Shown piece after piece: positions 7,220 to 13,756 of a stretch of 21,364 bases of DNA. Made by a program: the position numbers and the translations under genes. The notes beneath the pieces are model-generated. The model ran no database searches. It had not been told where the DNA came from and saw only the letters and a program-made list of their open reading frames with translations. This DNA is from CAIPFQ01 sp964641775 (GTDB lineage: Bacteria; Chlamydiota; Chlamydiia; Chlamydiales; SM23-39), in assembly GCA_964641775.1 (NCBI GenBank), contig CAZXLK010000014.1, forward strand, positions 1 to 21,364, given 5' to 3'. The first letter of the stretch is position 1, and each line of letters opens with the position of its first letter.

Positions 7220-7819
7220 CTAAAAAGATTGTCTTCCTGAAAAGGCTCTAGTCAGCGTGCCGCCATCAATGTATTCCAGGCTGCTTCCAACAGGAAGTCC
7301 AAATGCTAGCCTCGAAACTTCGGCGCCATTTTTTCGGCTAAGCTGCTGCTTGAGATAAAGAGCTGTTGTATCGCCCTCCAATGTAGAATCAAAAGCGATG
7401 ATCACTTCCTTGATCCCATGTTTGGCTATTCTCTCTTCAATTCGATCCAGCCTAAGAGACGTGGCATGCCTTCCATCGAGGGGGGAAAGAAGGTGTTCAA
7501 TTACATGATACAGCCCTTTGAAAACGCGGATGGCTTCAATGGCAAAAGCATCTCTTGGCGACGAAATGATGCAAAGGCGCTCCGTATCGCGGGACGGCGC
7601 GCAAAATTGGCAGGTGCCTCGATCGGTAAGACAGCCGCAGGTTAAGCATGGGGGAAGATTTTCGGTTGCAGTATGGAGAGTATCGGAGAGCTCTTTGAGC
7701 TCATTTTTGGGCCAGCTGAGAAGCTCAAAGGCAAACCGCTCTGCCGTGCGGGTGCCGACGCCGGGCAGTTTCTTGAGATAGGAGATGAGGGATCGGAGGT
7801 CTTCCGGCAGAGTCAACAT
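7220..7819 (-). CDS. recR: Recombination mediator protein RecR
   Basis: RecR works with RecO (and RecF) to load RecA on gapped DNA. The 199 residues match the family length of about 200. In order there is a helix-hairpin-helix segment (LISYLKKLPGVGTRTAERFA), a four-cysteine zinc finger (CLTCGCLTDRGTCQFC, about residues 58-73), a Toprim domain (CIISSPRDAFAIE and VIIAFDSTLEGDTTALYL), and the C-terminal motif RLAFGLPVGSSLEYIDGGTL...AFSGR. The ATG at 7819 is preceded by only a close, weak AAGG. It is divergent from fabH across a 96-base gap. The same strand continues into bamA after a 47-base gap holding a separate promoter. The assignment is firm. Confidence 0.96.
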   Translation of the reverse strand: MLTLPEDLRSLISYLKKLPGVGTRTAERFAFELLSWPKNELKELSDTLHTATENLPPCLTCGCLTDRGTCQFCAPSRDTERLCIISSPRDAFAIEAIRVFKGLYHVIEHLLSPLDGRHATSLRLDRIEERIAKHGIKEVIIAFDSTLEGDTTALYLKQQLSRKNGAEVSRLAFGLPVGSSLEYIDGGTLTRAFSGRQSF

Positions 7820-7915
7820 GACCTTAAGAATAGCAAATAGATCTTTGAATGCGAAGCGTTAAAATTTTTCCTTACTGGTTTCTTTTTATCCCCTTTTCAG
7901 GTAGACTTGGGGCCA

Positions 7916-8920
7916 ATGTTAAAGAAATTGGTACACCAAGCAAAAATAATTGGAACCGGCTCTTACCTTCCCACGCGGGTCTTGACGAATCAAGATCTAG
8001 AGCAGATGGTGGAGACCTCCGATGAGTGGATCGTAACACGCACCGGAATGAAAGAGCGCCGTTTGGCCCGTTCCGATGAATACACCTCTGATATGGGGCT
8101 ACAGGCCGCAAAACTGGCCATTCATGATGCGGGGCTGACGGCAGAACAGATCGATTTCATTATTGTCGCTACCTTGACTCCGGACTATATCTTTCCCAGC
8201 ACGGCTTGTTTGATTCAAAAAGGGCTTGGGATCAAGGGGGTTGCCGCCGTTGATATCCAGGCAGCATGTACGGGCTATTTATACGCCCTTTCCCTAGCTA
8301 AAGGTTGGGTGGAGACGGGGGCATATAAAAATATTTTAATTGTAGCTTCTGAAAAGCTCTCAGCCATCACCGACTATAAGGACCGCTCAACATGCGTTCT
8401 TTTTGGAGATGGGGCTGCAGCTTGCGTCGTTTCGGCCGAGAGTAGCAAGGGGCTTATCGTTGATACGGTAAAACTAGGAGCTGACGGTGAAGAGGCAGAG
8501 CTACTGATTATGCCGGGAGGAGGAAGCCGCCAGCCGGCAACAGCGGAGAGCGTCGCAGGTGGGCAGCATTTCATCAAAATGGCCGGAAATGAGGTGTTCA
8601 AACACGCAGTGCGCAGGATGGAAGCGGCAAGCAAGGAATGTCTAGAAGCCGCCAAAATCGATGAAAAAGAGATTGCCTGGGTGATTCCGCACCAAGCCAA
8701 TATTCGGATCATTGATGCCATGGCCAAGCGCTTTAAGCATTTGCCTCCGGAAAGAGTCTTTAAAACCGTTCACAAATATGGAAATACATCAGCATCTTCT
8801 GTTGGGATTGCTTTGGATGAACTTTTGAAAGAGAAGAAGGCAAAATCAGGAGAAAAGATCTTGCTTACCGCCTTTGGAGCGGGACTTACTTGGGGAGCAG
8901 CGGTTTTGCATTATGAGTAA
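7916..8920 (+). CDS. fabH: Beta-ketoacyl-ACP synthase III
   Basis: FabH condenses acetyl-CoA with malonyl-ACP to start type II fatty-acid synthesis. I chose the ATG at 7916 (334 aa) over the in-frame TTG at 7907 because family members begin just before AKIIGTGSYLP; a G-rich GGGG lies 3-4 bases before it. Thiolase-fold signatures are clear: TSDEWIVTRTGMKERR, the active-site cysteine C118 in DIQAACTGY, histidine H259 in IPHQANIRI, and asparagine N290 in KYGNTSASS. The oxyanion and glycine-rich C-terminus reads AFGAGLTWGAAVL. The last 8 bases overlap fabD, and the gene leads the fabH-fabD-fabG-acpP operon. A promoter must lie in the 96-base gap after recR, but I could not pick a convincing pair of boxes. 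Confidence 0.97.
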   Translation: MLKKLVHQAKIIGTGSYLPTRVLTNQDLEQMVETSDEWIVTRTGMKERRLARSDEYTSDMGLQAAKLAIHDAGLTAEQIDFIIVATLTPDYIFPSTACLIQKGLGIKGVAAVDIQAACTGYLYALSLAKGWVETGAYKNILIVASEKLSAITDYKDRSTCVLFGDGAAACVVSAESSKGLIVDTVKLGADGEEAELLIMPGGGSRQPATAESVAGGQHFIKMAGNEVFKHAVRRMEAASKECLEAAKIDEKEIAWVIPHQANIRIIDAMAKRFKHLPPERVFKTVHKYGNTSASSVGIALDELLKEKKAKSGEKILLTAFGAGLTWGAAVLHYE

Positions 8921-9848
8921 AATTGCTTTTCTTTTTCCAGGACAAGGTGCGCAATACCCAGGAATGGGGAAAGATTTTGCTACTGCTTTTCCTGAGGCTA
9001 GAGCCGTTTTTGAAGAAGCAGATGAGATCTTAAAAGAACATCTTTCAAGAATTGTATTTGAAGGGGCTCTCGATCTTTTAACAGAGACCAAATACAGCCA
9101 AATTGGGATTTTTGTAACGAGTATAGCAATCTTGAAGACGATCCAAAAGCAGATGCCTGAAATCAAGCCTTATGTTTGTTCGGGTTTGAGTTTGGGAGAA
9201 TATACCGCTCTTTATGCATCGGGAAGGCTGGGATTTCAAGAGACTTTGCTATTGGTCAGGGAAAGGGCAAGACTCATGAATGAAGCTTGCGAAAAAACGG
9301 CAGGCGCTATGTCGGCTGTTTTAGGAATGGATGGAAAGCAAATTGAAGACGCGATTCAGGGAATCGATGGGGTTTGGATTGCCAACTACAATGCTCCCGG
9401 ACAAATTGTGATTTCGGGGACGAAAGAGGGAGTAGAACGTGCTTCTTTGGCACTGAAAGAAAAAGGGGCCAAACGGGTCATTCCATTAACGGTGCATGGA
9501 GCATTTCACAGTGGTCTTATGCAAAGCGCCCAGGCGGGGCTTGAGGAGTTTGTCCAAAAGGCAAACATTGCAGAATCAGAGATCGGATTTGTGATGAATG
9601 TCCCCGGCAATTTTGTGAAGGGTACGGATGAGATTAAGAAAAATTTAGTAGAACAAGTTACAAAATCGGTCCGTTGGGAGCAGGGGATCATGGCCATGGA
9701 AGGGATAGATTTATTTATTGAGATTGGGTGTGGAAAAACGCTTGCCGGACTAAATAAAAAAATCGGTATCAAAGCTCCTACAATACCAATTGATAAAGTA
9801 GAGGATCTGGACAAAATTGCAGAGGTGCTATGCAGCAGCAAATGCTAA
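8913..9848 (+). CDS. fabD: Malonyl-CoA:ACP transacylase
   Basis: FabD transfers malonyl from CoA to acyl carrier protein, making the extender for FabH and the elongating synthase. The start at 8913 gives 311 residues, the usual length, and the family N-terminus IAFLFPGQGAQYPGMG. The nucleophile is S93 in GLSLGEYTAL and the histidine is H199 in VHGAFHS; QVTKSVRWEQGI and IGCGKTLAGL are further family motifs. A longer upstream reading would lie entirely inside fabH. The start overlaps the fabH end by 8 bases and the gene end overlaps fabG by 19 bases, so the three enzymes are tightly co-expressed. A GGAG about 17 bases upstream is too far to be a good ribosome site, which suggests translational coupling. 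Confidence 0.97.
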   Translation: MSKIAFLFPGQGAQYPGMGKDFATAFPEARAVFEEADEILKEHLSRIVFEGALDLLTETKYSQIGIFVTSIAILKTIQKQMPEIKPYVCSGLSLGEYTALYASGRLGFQETLLLVRERARLMNEACEKTAGAMSAVLGMDGKQIEDAIQGIDGVWIANYNAPGQIVISGTKEGVERASLALKEKGAKRVIPLTVHGAFHSGLMQSAQAGLEEFVQKANIAESEIGFVMNVPGNFVKGTDEIKKNLVEQVTKSVRWEQGIMAMEGIDLFIEIGCGKTLAGLNKKIGIKAPTIPIDKVEDLDKIAEVLCSSKC

Positions 9849-10591
9849 ATGAGAAAAGTGCGATTGTTACGGGAGGGACTGCCGGGATTGGAAAGGCAAT
9901 TGCTACCCTTTTTGTAGAGCAAGGAGCAAATGTTGCGATTTTCGGAACCAATAAAGAGAGATCTGAGCAAGTAGTTCAAGAATTAGAAAAAATGAAGGTC
10001 CGTCCCGAGCAGAAAATCCGCTCATTTTTAACTGATGTTTCCAAGACGAAAGATGTGGAAGAGACGATTGCGAAGGTGATGGGGGATTTTGGCAAGGTTG
10101 ACATTTTGGTCAATAATGCAGGGATTACCCGCGATAACCTTTTGATGAGGATGAGTGAAGAGGACTGGGATCGGGTCGTCGAAGTGAATTTGAAATCGGT
10201 GTATAATTTGTGCAGAGCTCTCTATAGGCCCATGATGAAGGCCCGCTCCGGATCGATCATCAACATTGCTTCTGTCATTGGCCTGATGGGAAATGCAGGC
10301 CAGGTTAACTATGCGGCTTCGAAATCGGGAATGATTGGATTTACCAAATCGCTTGCAAAGGAACTGGCAAGCCGAGGGATTCGGGCAAATTGCATTGCTC
10401 CCGGATACATCGAAACGCAGATGACAAATGTTTTAGGAGAACAAATCAAGGAACAGATTCTGACAAAAATTCCGCTGAGCCGCATTGGCCAGCCCCGCGA
10501 TATTGCACACGCAGCGCTTTATTTAGCCAGCGATCTATCGAGCTATGTCACGGGACAGGTTCTTGCAGTCGATGGCGGGATGGTCATGTAA
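9830..10591 (+). CDS. fabG: 3-oxoacyl-ACP reductase
   Basis: FabG is the NADPH-dependent reductase of the fatty-acid elongation cycle and makes the 3-hydroxyacyl-ACP needed also by LpxD. The 253 residues form a short-chain dehydrogenase: cofactor motif TGGTAGIGKAIA near the N-terminus, NNAG (95-98), and the catalytic set N120, S148, Y161 and K165 (IASVIG...NYAASK). The C-terminal YVTGQVLAVDGGMVM is typical of FabG. The ATG at 9830 has AGAGG five bases upstream and is preferred; a second in-frame ATG at 9842 is possible and would cut four residues. It overlaps fabD by 19 bases and is followed 24 bases later by acpP. Confidence 0.97.
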   Translation: MQQQMLNEKSAIVTGGTAGIGKAIATLFVEQGANVAIFGTNKERSEQVVQELEKMKVRPEQKIRSFLTDVSKTKDVEETIAKVMGDFGKVDILVNNAGITRDNLLMRMSEEDWDRVVEVNLKSVYNLCRALYRPMMKARSGSIINIASVIGLMGNAGQVNYAASKSGMIGFTKSLAKELASRGIRANCIAPGYIETQMTNVLGEQIKEQILTKIPLSRIGQPRDIAHAALYLASDLSSYVTGQVLAVDGGMVM

Positions 10592-10615
10592 ATTTTATTA
10601 ACATTGGGAAACAGT

Positions 10616-10855
10616 ATGACAATACAAAAAGAAGTGATTGATATCATCGTTGAGCAGCTAGGAGTAGATGCTAATGATGTATCGCCAGAAAAATCGTTTG
10701 TTGAGGACCTCAACGCAGACTCATTGGATCTTACCGAGCTAATCATGACCTTTGAAGAGCGTTTTGGTTTTGAGATCTCAGAAGAAGATGCCGAGAAGCT
10801 CAAAACCGTTGCCGATGTCATCGAGTACATCGAAAAACGGAAAGTCAACGCTTAA
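10616..10855 (+). CDS. acpP: Acyl carrier protein
   Basis: ACP carries growing acyl chains on a 4'-phosphopantetheine arm. The ATG at 10616 gives the normal 79 residues, with GGGAA about six bases upstream; an in-frame TTG at 10604 would give an unusual four-residue extension. The attachment serine is S36 in NADSLDLTEL, followed by the acidic helix II (IMTFEERFGFEISEEDAEKL) and the usual TVADVIEYIEK end. The high Asp/Glu content is typical. It is the last gene of the fab operon, with a hairpin at 10862-10886 downstream. No fabF or fabZ is in the window. Confidence 0.97.
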   Translation: MTIQKEVIDIIVEQLGVDANDVSPEKSFVEDLNADSLDLTELIMTFEERFGFEISEEDAEKLKTVADVIEYIEKRKVNA

Positions 10856-10861
10856 ATTTCA

Positions 10862-10886
10862 CCCCAAAAGTGATGCATTTTTGGGG
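10862..10886. terminator. Hairpin between acpP and the convergent small-ORF operon
   Basis: CCCCAAAA (10862-10869), a 9-base loop, then TTTTGGGG (10879-10886) make a perfect 8 bp stem seven bases after the acpP stop. There is no T run after it on either strand beyond the stem's own TTTTT, so termination is likely but unproven. Its symmetric form between convergent operons suits a bidirectional role. A weaker AATAGC/GCTATT pair (10893-10919) overlaps the end of the minus-strand gene. Confidence 0.5.
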
Positions 10887-10914
10887 AGCCCTAATAGCAC
10901 CGAGCTCAGCGAGG

Positions 10915-11361
10915 CTATTTGTGGTCTTCTTTGAATTCTTGAATCAATAGGGTTGGATCATCACCTGCTCCTTTAGTGAGCTGGGTGACAAGTCCATCTG
11001 TCATTGAAATATCATGTTTTGCAAACATTACTTCTCTATTGCAAAGCGATATTAGTTTTTCCCATTCTGAATGTTCAGTATGTGAGATCTGGTTCTGGGG
11101 TACTTCTTCAAATTGTGGAAGTTGCTGATTTGCATAAGTAATGACTTTCTGGGCAGCTTCTTTTAAATGATCTGCTAAGGGATCGATTTCCCGAATACGA
11201 TTCCTCAAAGTATTAAAATCTAATGTTTCCAATTCATCTATTTTATTAAAAAACATTTTCTGATCACCCCGCACAGTATCGTAACGTTTTTTAATTTCCT
11301 TGTAGACTTCTCTCAGTTCATGAAGGGTTGGGATTGAGAGGGATATATTTTGTGTAGTCAT
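10915..11361 (-). CDS. Small helical protein, tandem paralog A (148 aa)
   Basis: No known family is recognised. The ATG at 11361 is chosen because GAGGA lies about six bases upstream; an in-frame GTG at 11373 overlaps the previous gene. It is predicted to be soluble, highly charged and alpha-helical, with no signal peptide or membrane span. A core at 51-60 (TLRNRIREID), followed by A-rich helix DHLKEAAQKVITYANQQLP, matches the same positions in the two upstream genes, as does the N-terminal SLSIPTLHELREVY pattern and the later EWEKLISL. It is therefore the third of three tandem duplicates, and the most extended at its C-terminus (GAGDDPTLLIQEFKEDHK). The preceding gene stops 9 bases upstream, so they form one operon. 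It could be a host-interacting or structural protein, but nothing in the sequence proves this. Confidence 0.8.
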   Translation of the reverse strand: MTTQNISLSIPTLHELREVYKEIKKRYDTVRGDQKMFFNKIDELETLDFNTLRNRIREIDPLADHLKEAAQKVITYANQQLPQFEEVPQNQISHTEHSEWEKLISLCNREVMFAKHDISMTDGLVTQLTKGAGDDPTLLIQEFKEDHK

Positions 11362-11369
11362 GGTTTTCC

Positions 11370-11771
11370 TCACTGTTGTTTTTTGTGGATTATAGAAGAT
11401 AGTTCTGAGATAGAATTATTTACCAGCGTTAGATAGTTCTCTGCTGTTTTTACATGGAATTTGATGCAATGAATATTGTTTTCCCATTCATCTAAGTATT
11501 GCTCATTTTCATTGGGCCTGGATGGGACAATTGTTTGTGTTGCAAAATCGATCACTATTTGAGCTGCCTGTTGAACTCTATGTCCTTGGGTCTCGATTTG
11601 ATCGATCCGACTTTTAAGCGTATCGTAATCTTGAGATATAGATTCATCGTAGAGTGTTATAAAAGATTCGTATAAATCTCCAGCCTCGGCAATTTTGATC
11701 TCAATTGTGTCAACTCTTGCTTCGAATTCTTCAAGCGTTGAAAGACCTGTTCTCGCAATAGATAAAGACAT
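11370..11771 (-). CDS. Small helical protein, tandem paralog B (133 aa)
   Basis: This is the middle member of the three-gene family. The ATG has an excellent AGGAGGT site four to five bases upstream (11776-11782), which also overlaps the TAG stop of the gene before it, indicating coupled translation. The protein is Glu/Ile/Leu/Gln-rich and probably a helical bundle or coiled coil. The shared core TLKSRIDQIE sits at 51-60, followed by HRVQQAAQIVIDFATQTIVP. The C-terminal half has DEWENNIHCIKFHVKTAENY, resembling EWEKLISLCNREV of paralog A. Its N-terminus MSLSIARTGLSTLEEFEARV resembles the SIPTLHELREV start of A. No cysteine pairs, signal peptide, membrane span or enzyme motif is seen. Function unknown. 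Confidence 0.8.
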   Translation of the reverse strand: MSLSIARTGLSTLEEFEARVDTIEIKIAEAGDLYESFITLYDESISQDYDTLKSRIDQIETQGHRVQQAAQIVIDFATQTIVPSRPNENEQYLDEWENNIHCIKFHVKTAENYLTLVNNSISELSSIIHKKQQ

Positions 11772-11779
11772 TTGACCTC

Positions 11780-12181
11780 CTATTTATCCTTTAAAGCCTG
11801 TTCCAAAGATTGGGATAAGTTGAATTGGATGAGAGCATATCGTAGGCTGTTATAAGCGAGTCCTTGTTGAGTCACCCATGTTGTTGCATTTTCATCGTTA
11901 TAGGGGCATGGATTGTTAAGAAGAGGTTTGAAATACTCATTGTAGTATCTAAAAACGTGATAAGCTGCTGCACGTACCTTTTGAGCCGGCTGCTCAATTT
12001 CATCAATCCTTTGTTTGAGATCAAAGGAATTAAGGCGATTCAATTCCTTGCACTTTTCGTGAAAAGTTTGAGCCAATTCCTCGACCTTGGCAGACAGTTG
12101 TTCTATCTCATTTCTTTGATTAGACAACTTTTCAATGGTTGGAAGATCAAAAATAGGGATTACAAGAGTTGTTGCGGTCAT
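11780..12181 (-). CDS. Small helical protein, tandem paralog C (133 aa)
   Basis: This is the first gene of the three-paralog operon. A near-perfect AAGGAGGT ribosome site lies just upstream of the ATG (12183-12190), the strongest in the window, suggesting abundant product. The protein has an N-terminal IPIFDLPTIEKL, a coiled-coil-like stretch (NEIEQLSAKVEELAQTFHEK), the shared core DLKQRIDEIE at 54-63, then QKVRAAAYHVFRYYNEYFKP. The C-terminal half (TWVTQQGLAYNSLRYALIQF) is the most divergent of the three. No export signal or membrane span is visible. The AT-rich region before it (12205-12245) presumably holds the operon promoter; a TAAAAT -10-like box is present but no clear -35. Function unknown. 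Confidence 0.8.
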   Translation of the reverse strand: MTATTLVIPIFDLPTIEKLSNQRNEIEQLSAKVEELAQTFHEKCKELNRLNSFDLKQRIDEIEQPAQKVRAAAYHVFRYYNEYFKPLLNNPCPYNDENATTWVTQQGLAYNSLRYALIQFNLSQSLEQALKDK

Positions 12182-12258
12182 GGTACCTCCTTAAATGGAG
12201 GGCGATGTTAACATTTTATTTAATTAATTTAAATAAAGTTTTAGGAATGAAGAGATCG

Positions 12259-12334
12259 GGCACGGGCAGGGGTCCCAAAAGGCGCATCGTCTTTGGGGTA
12301 GAGAGGCACAGGCACAGGCACAGGCACGGGCACG
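12259..12334 (+). repeat. GGCACR hexamer array at the 3' end of the HAMP gene
   Basis: Five contiguous units GGCACA x3 then GGCACG x2 (12305-12334) lie just past the stop of the minus-strand HAMP gene. Two further units (GGCACG, GGCAGG; 12259-12270) lie across a 34-base unrelated spacer in the same orientation. Unlike the 3010-3094 array, the two parts do not face each other. Six-base periodicity and CCGTG content on the other strand link the two arrays. Confidence 0.85.
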
Positions 12335-12338
12335 GGTT

Positions 12339-13328
12339 TTAAATATTTAACACTTGGAAAGAGAGAAGATGGATGTCATCTTCGAGGTCTTTGCGGCGGA
12401 TTGCAAAGCCGATTTCTTTTTGGAGCATGGCGGATGTTGTTTCCAGGCCATCTTGGGCAAAGACTTTAAGGACCCGGGAAAGGAGGTGGGAAATTTGATT
12501 TGGCGAGCGGTAAAAGTTAAAGAGGCCTTGGTTGAAGAGAAAGAAAAAGTCGCCTGGCTCAATGGAGAATGTTTTTCCATTGGGATCCATCCATTTTGAT
12601 TCTTTGAGAGACCATAAAAGGGGTGTTTGGGGCCCTTCCCAATGAAGAGTTGATTGATTGAGATCTAGAGTTATAAAGGTGCGGGCTTTGGTTTTTTTGG
12701 CATATTTGTATCGGATCAGAAGATCGTACATCCCTTCAAAACCGGCGCTTTCAGCCTCAGCCATATGGATATGAAAAAGATGGGGAGATTCGTTTTTGGG
12801 AAAATCAAGAAGGAGGCCTCTTGGATTTTCAGAAAAAGCAGAAATGGGTTTGACATGAATGGCATCGGATCTGCAAGCGTCGATATTTTTTTGCAGCATC
12901 ATATGCGCTAGCATCATGGAGCACTCATATTCTCCATACGTTTTTTCCCGAAGAATGGAATTTTCTTTGAGCCGGTTGATATTTTCATGCAAGCATTCAC
13001 TCATTGTATTGAGCGTATTGGCAAGCTCGGCAATTTCTTTTGGCCCTTTGATCTTGATCGATTGCCCATATTGGCCGGCTGCAATGGCAAGGGCTGAATT
13101 ATTGAGCTTTTGGACAGGGCGGGAGAGTCTATGCGCAATCCAAAATAAGACCCCGATCATGAGCATTAACAAAAAAGAGGCGCTGCCAAAGACCAAATAG
13201 AGGCATTTTTTCAGCTCTTTTCCTTGGAGATGATCGATGAGCTGATAGGCTGCAATGAAGGAGATCAAGGCAATGCCGCTAATCAAGGGGGGAAGGAAAA
13301 AAAGAAGAAGCCTCGATCGAATTTTCAA
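12339..13328 (-). CDS. Membrane HAMP-domain protein with degenerate SpoIIE/PP2C-like C-terminus
   Basis: The 329-residue protein has two membrane helices (about 7-29 and 43-66) with only a short loop between them, a HAMP linker (about 65-118, P71 conserved, ending in ELANTLNTMSECLHENINRL), a helical linker, and a C-terminal domain (about 165-329). That last part resembles RsbU/SpoIIE phosphatases: GDFFFLFNQGLF (259-270) aligns with the GDrlllYTDGl motif, and EDDIHLL (316-322) with the terminal DDiTLL. The metal-binding Asp of TDG is replaced (NQG), and the DVsGhG step appears as AEAESAGFEG (190-199), so it is probably catalytically dead or altered. The start is a TTG with GGGAG seven bases upstream, overlapping the preceding stop by TTGA. 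The operon suggests a sensor or regulator acting with the cNMP-binding and transporter proteins. Confidence 0.7.
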   Translation of the reverse strand: MKIRSRLLLFFLPPLISGIALISFIAAYQLIDHLQGKELKKCLYLVFGSASFLLMLMIGVLFWIAHRLSRPVQKLNNSALAIAAGQYGQSIKIKGPKEIAELANTLNTMSECLHENINRLKENSILREKTYGEYECSMMLAHMMLQKNIDACRSDAIHVKPISAFSENPRGLLLDFPKNESPHLFHIHMAEAESAGFEGMYDLLIRYKYAKKTKARTFITLDLNQSTLHWEGPQTPLLWSLKESKWMDPNGKTFSIEPGDFFFLFNQGLFNFYRSPNQISHLLSRVLKVFAQDGLETTSAMLQKEIGFAIRRKDLEDDIHLLSFQVLNI

Positions 13329-13756
13329 CTGGGGGCTCCCTGTCTATGTCTACAAGGAATTTCATGGGAATAGGTTTGTAGAAGCGACACGGCAACGCTT
13401 GGGCATTCGGAAATAATCGAAAGAAGATGGCTTCTTGACATAGTCAAAAAGAGGGCGTCTGTTTTAGCAATTGCAGCGTAGCTTCTTGGCTGCTCATTGA
13501 AGAGCGACTCGTCGCCGAAAAATTCACCTTTATTGAGCTCGCAGATAGGCTTAAGATAAGAATCGCAAATTTGGACCGTCCCTTTTTCAATGAAATAGAT
13601 CCGATTGGCAACTTGGCCTGTCAGAAAGATTTTTTCACCGGCATCGTAGTCATCTTCATACAGCTTTTCAGCAATTGCCAAAAGAAGCTCCAGCTCTAGA
13701 TCGCTAAAGATTCGGACCGTTTTTAAAAAGAAGGCCTTTTCAATCAAACTTTTCAT
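13325..13756 (-). CDS. Cyclic-nucleotide-binding-domain protein (CT235-like)
   Basis: A single cNMP-binding beta-roll fills the 143 residues: helices FSDLELELLLAIAEKLYEDD, then AGEKIFLTGQVANRIYFIEKGTV, then the phosphate-binding cassette GEFFGDESLFNEQPRSYAAI. The cassette keeps the Arg of the family's PR(S/T)A motif and has Asp/Glu where FGE usually stands. There is no DNA-binding helix-turn-helix, so it is not a Crp-type regulator; it resembles the free-standing protein annotated in Chlamydia as CT235 (from memory). Its ATG overlaps the upstream transporter stop as ATGA, and its TGA overlaps the next TTG start, pointing to stoichiometric production of a three-protein complex. The ligand is unknown; no cyclase gene lies in the window. 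Confidence 0.88.
   Translation of the reverse strand: MKSLIEKAFFLKTVRIFSDLELELLLAIAEKLYEDDYDAGEKIFLTGQVANRIYFIEKGTVQICDSYLKPICELNKGEFFGDESLFNEQPRSYAAIAKTDALFLTMSRSHLLSIISECPSVAVSLLQTYSHEIPCRHRQGAPS

Noticed and set aside
7872..8111. 79-residue minus-strand ORF opposite fabH
   Set aside because: It covers the divergent promoter gap and the fabH start; no coding features, while fabH is certain.
13325..13756. Crp/Fnr-type transcription regulator
   Set aside because: It has only the cNMP-binding roll; there is no C-terminal helix-turn-helix.
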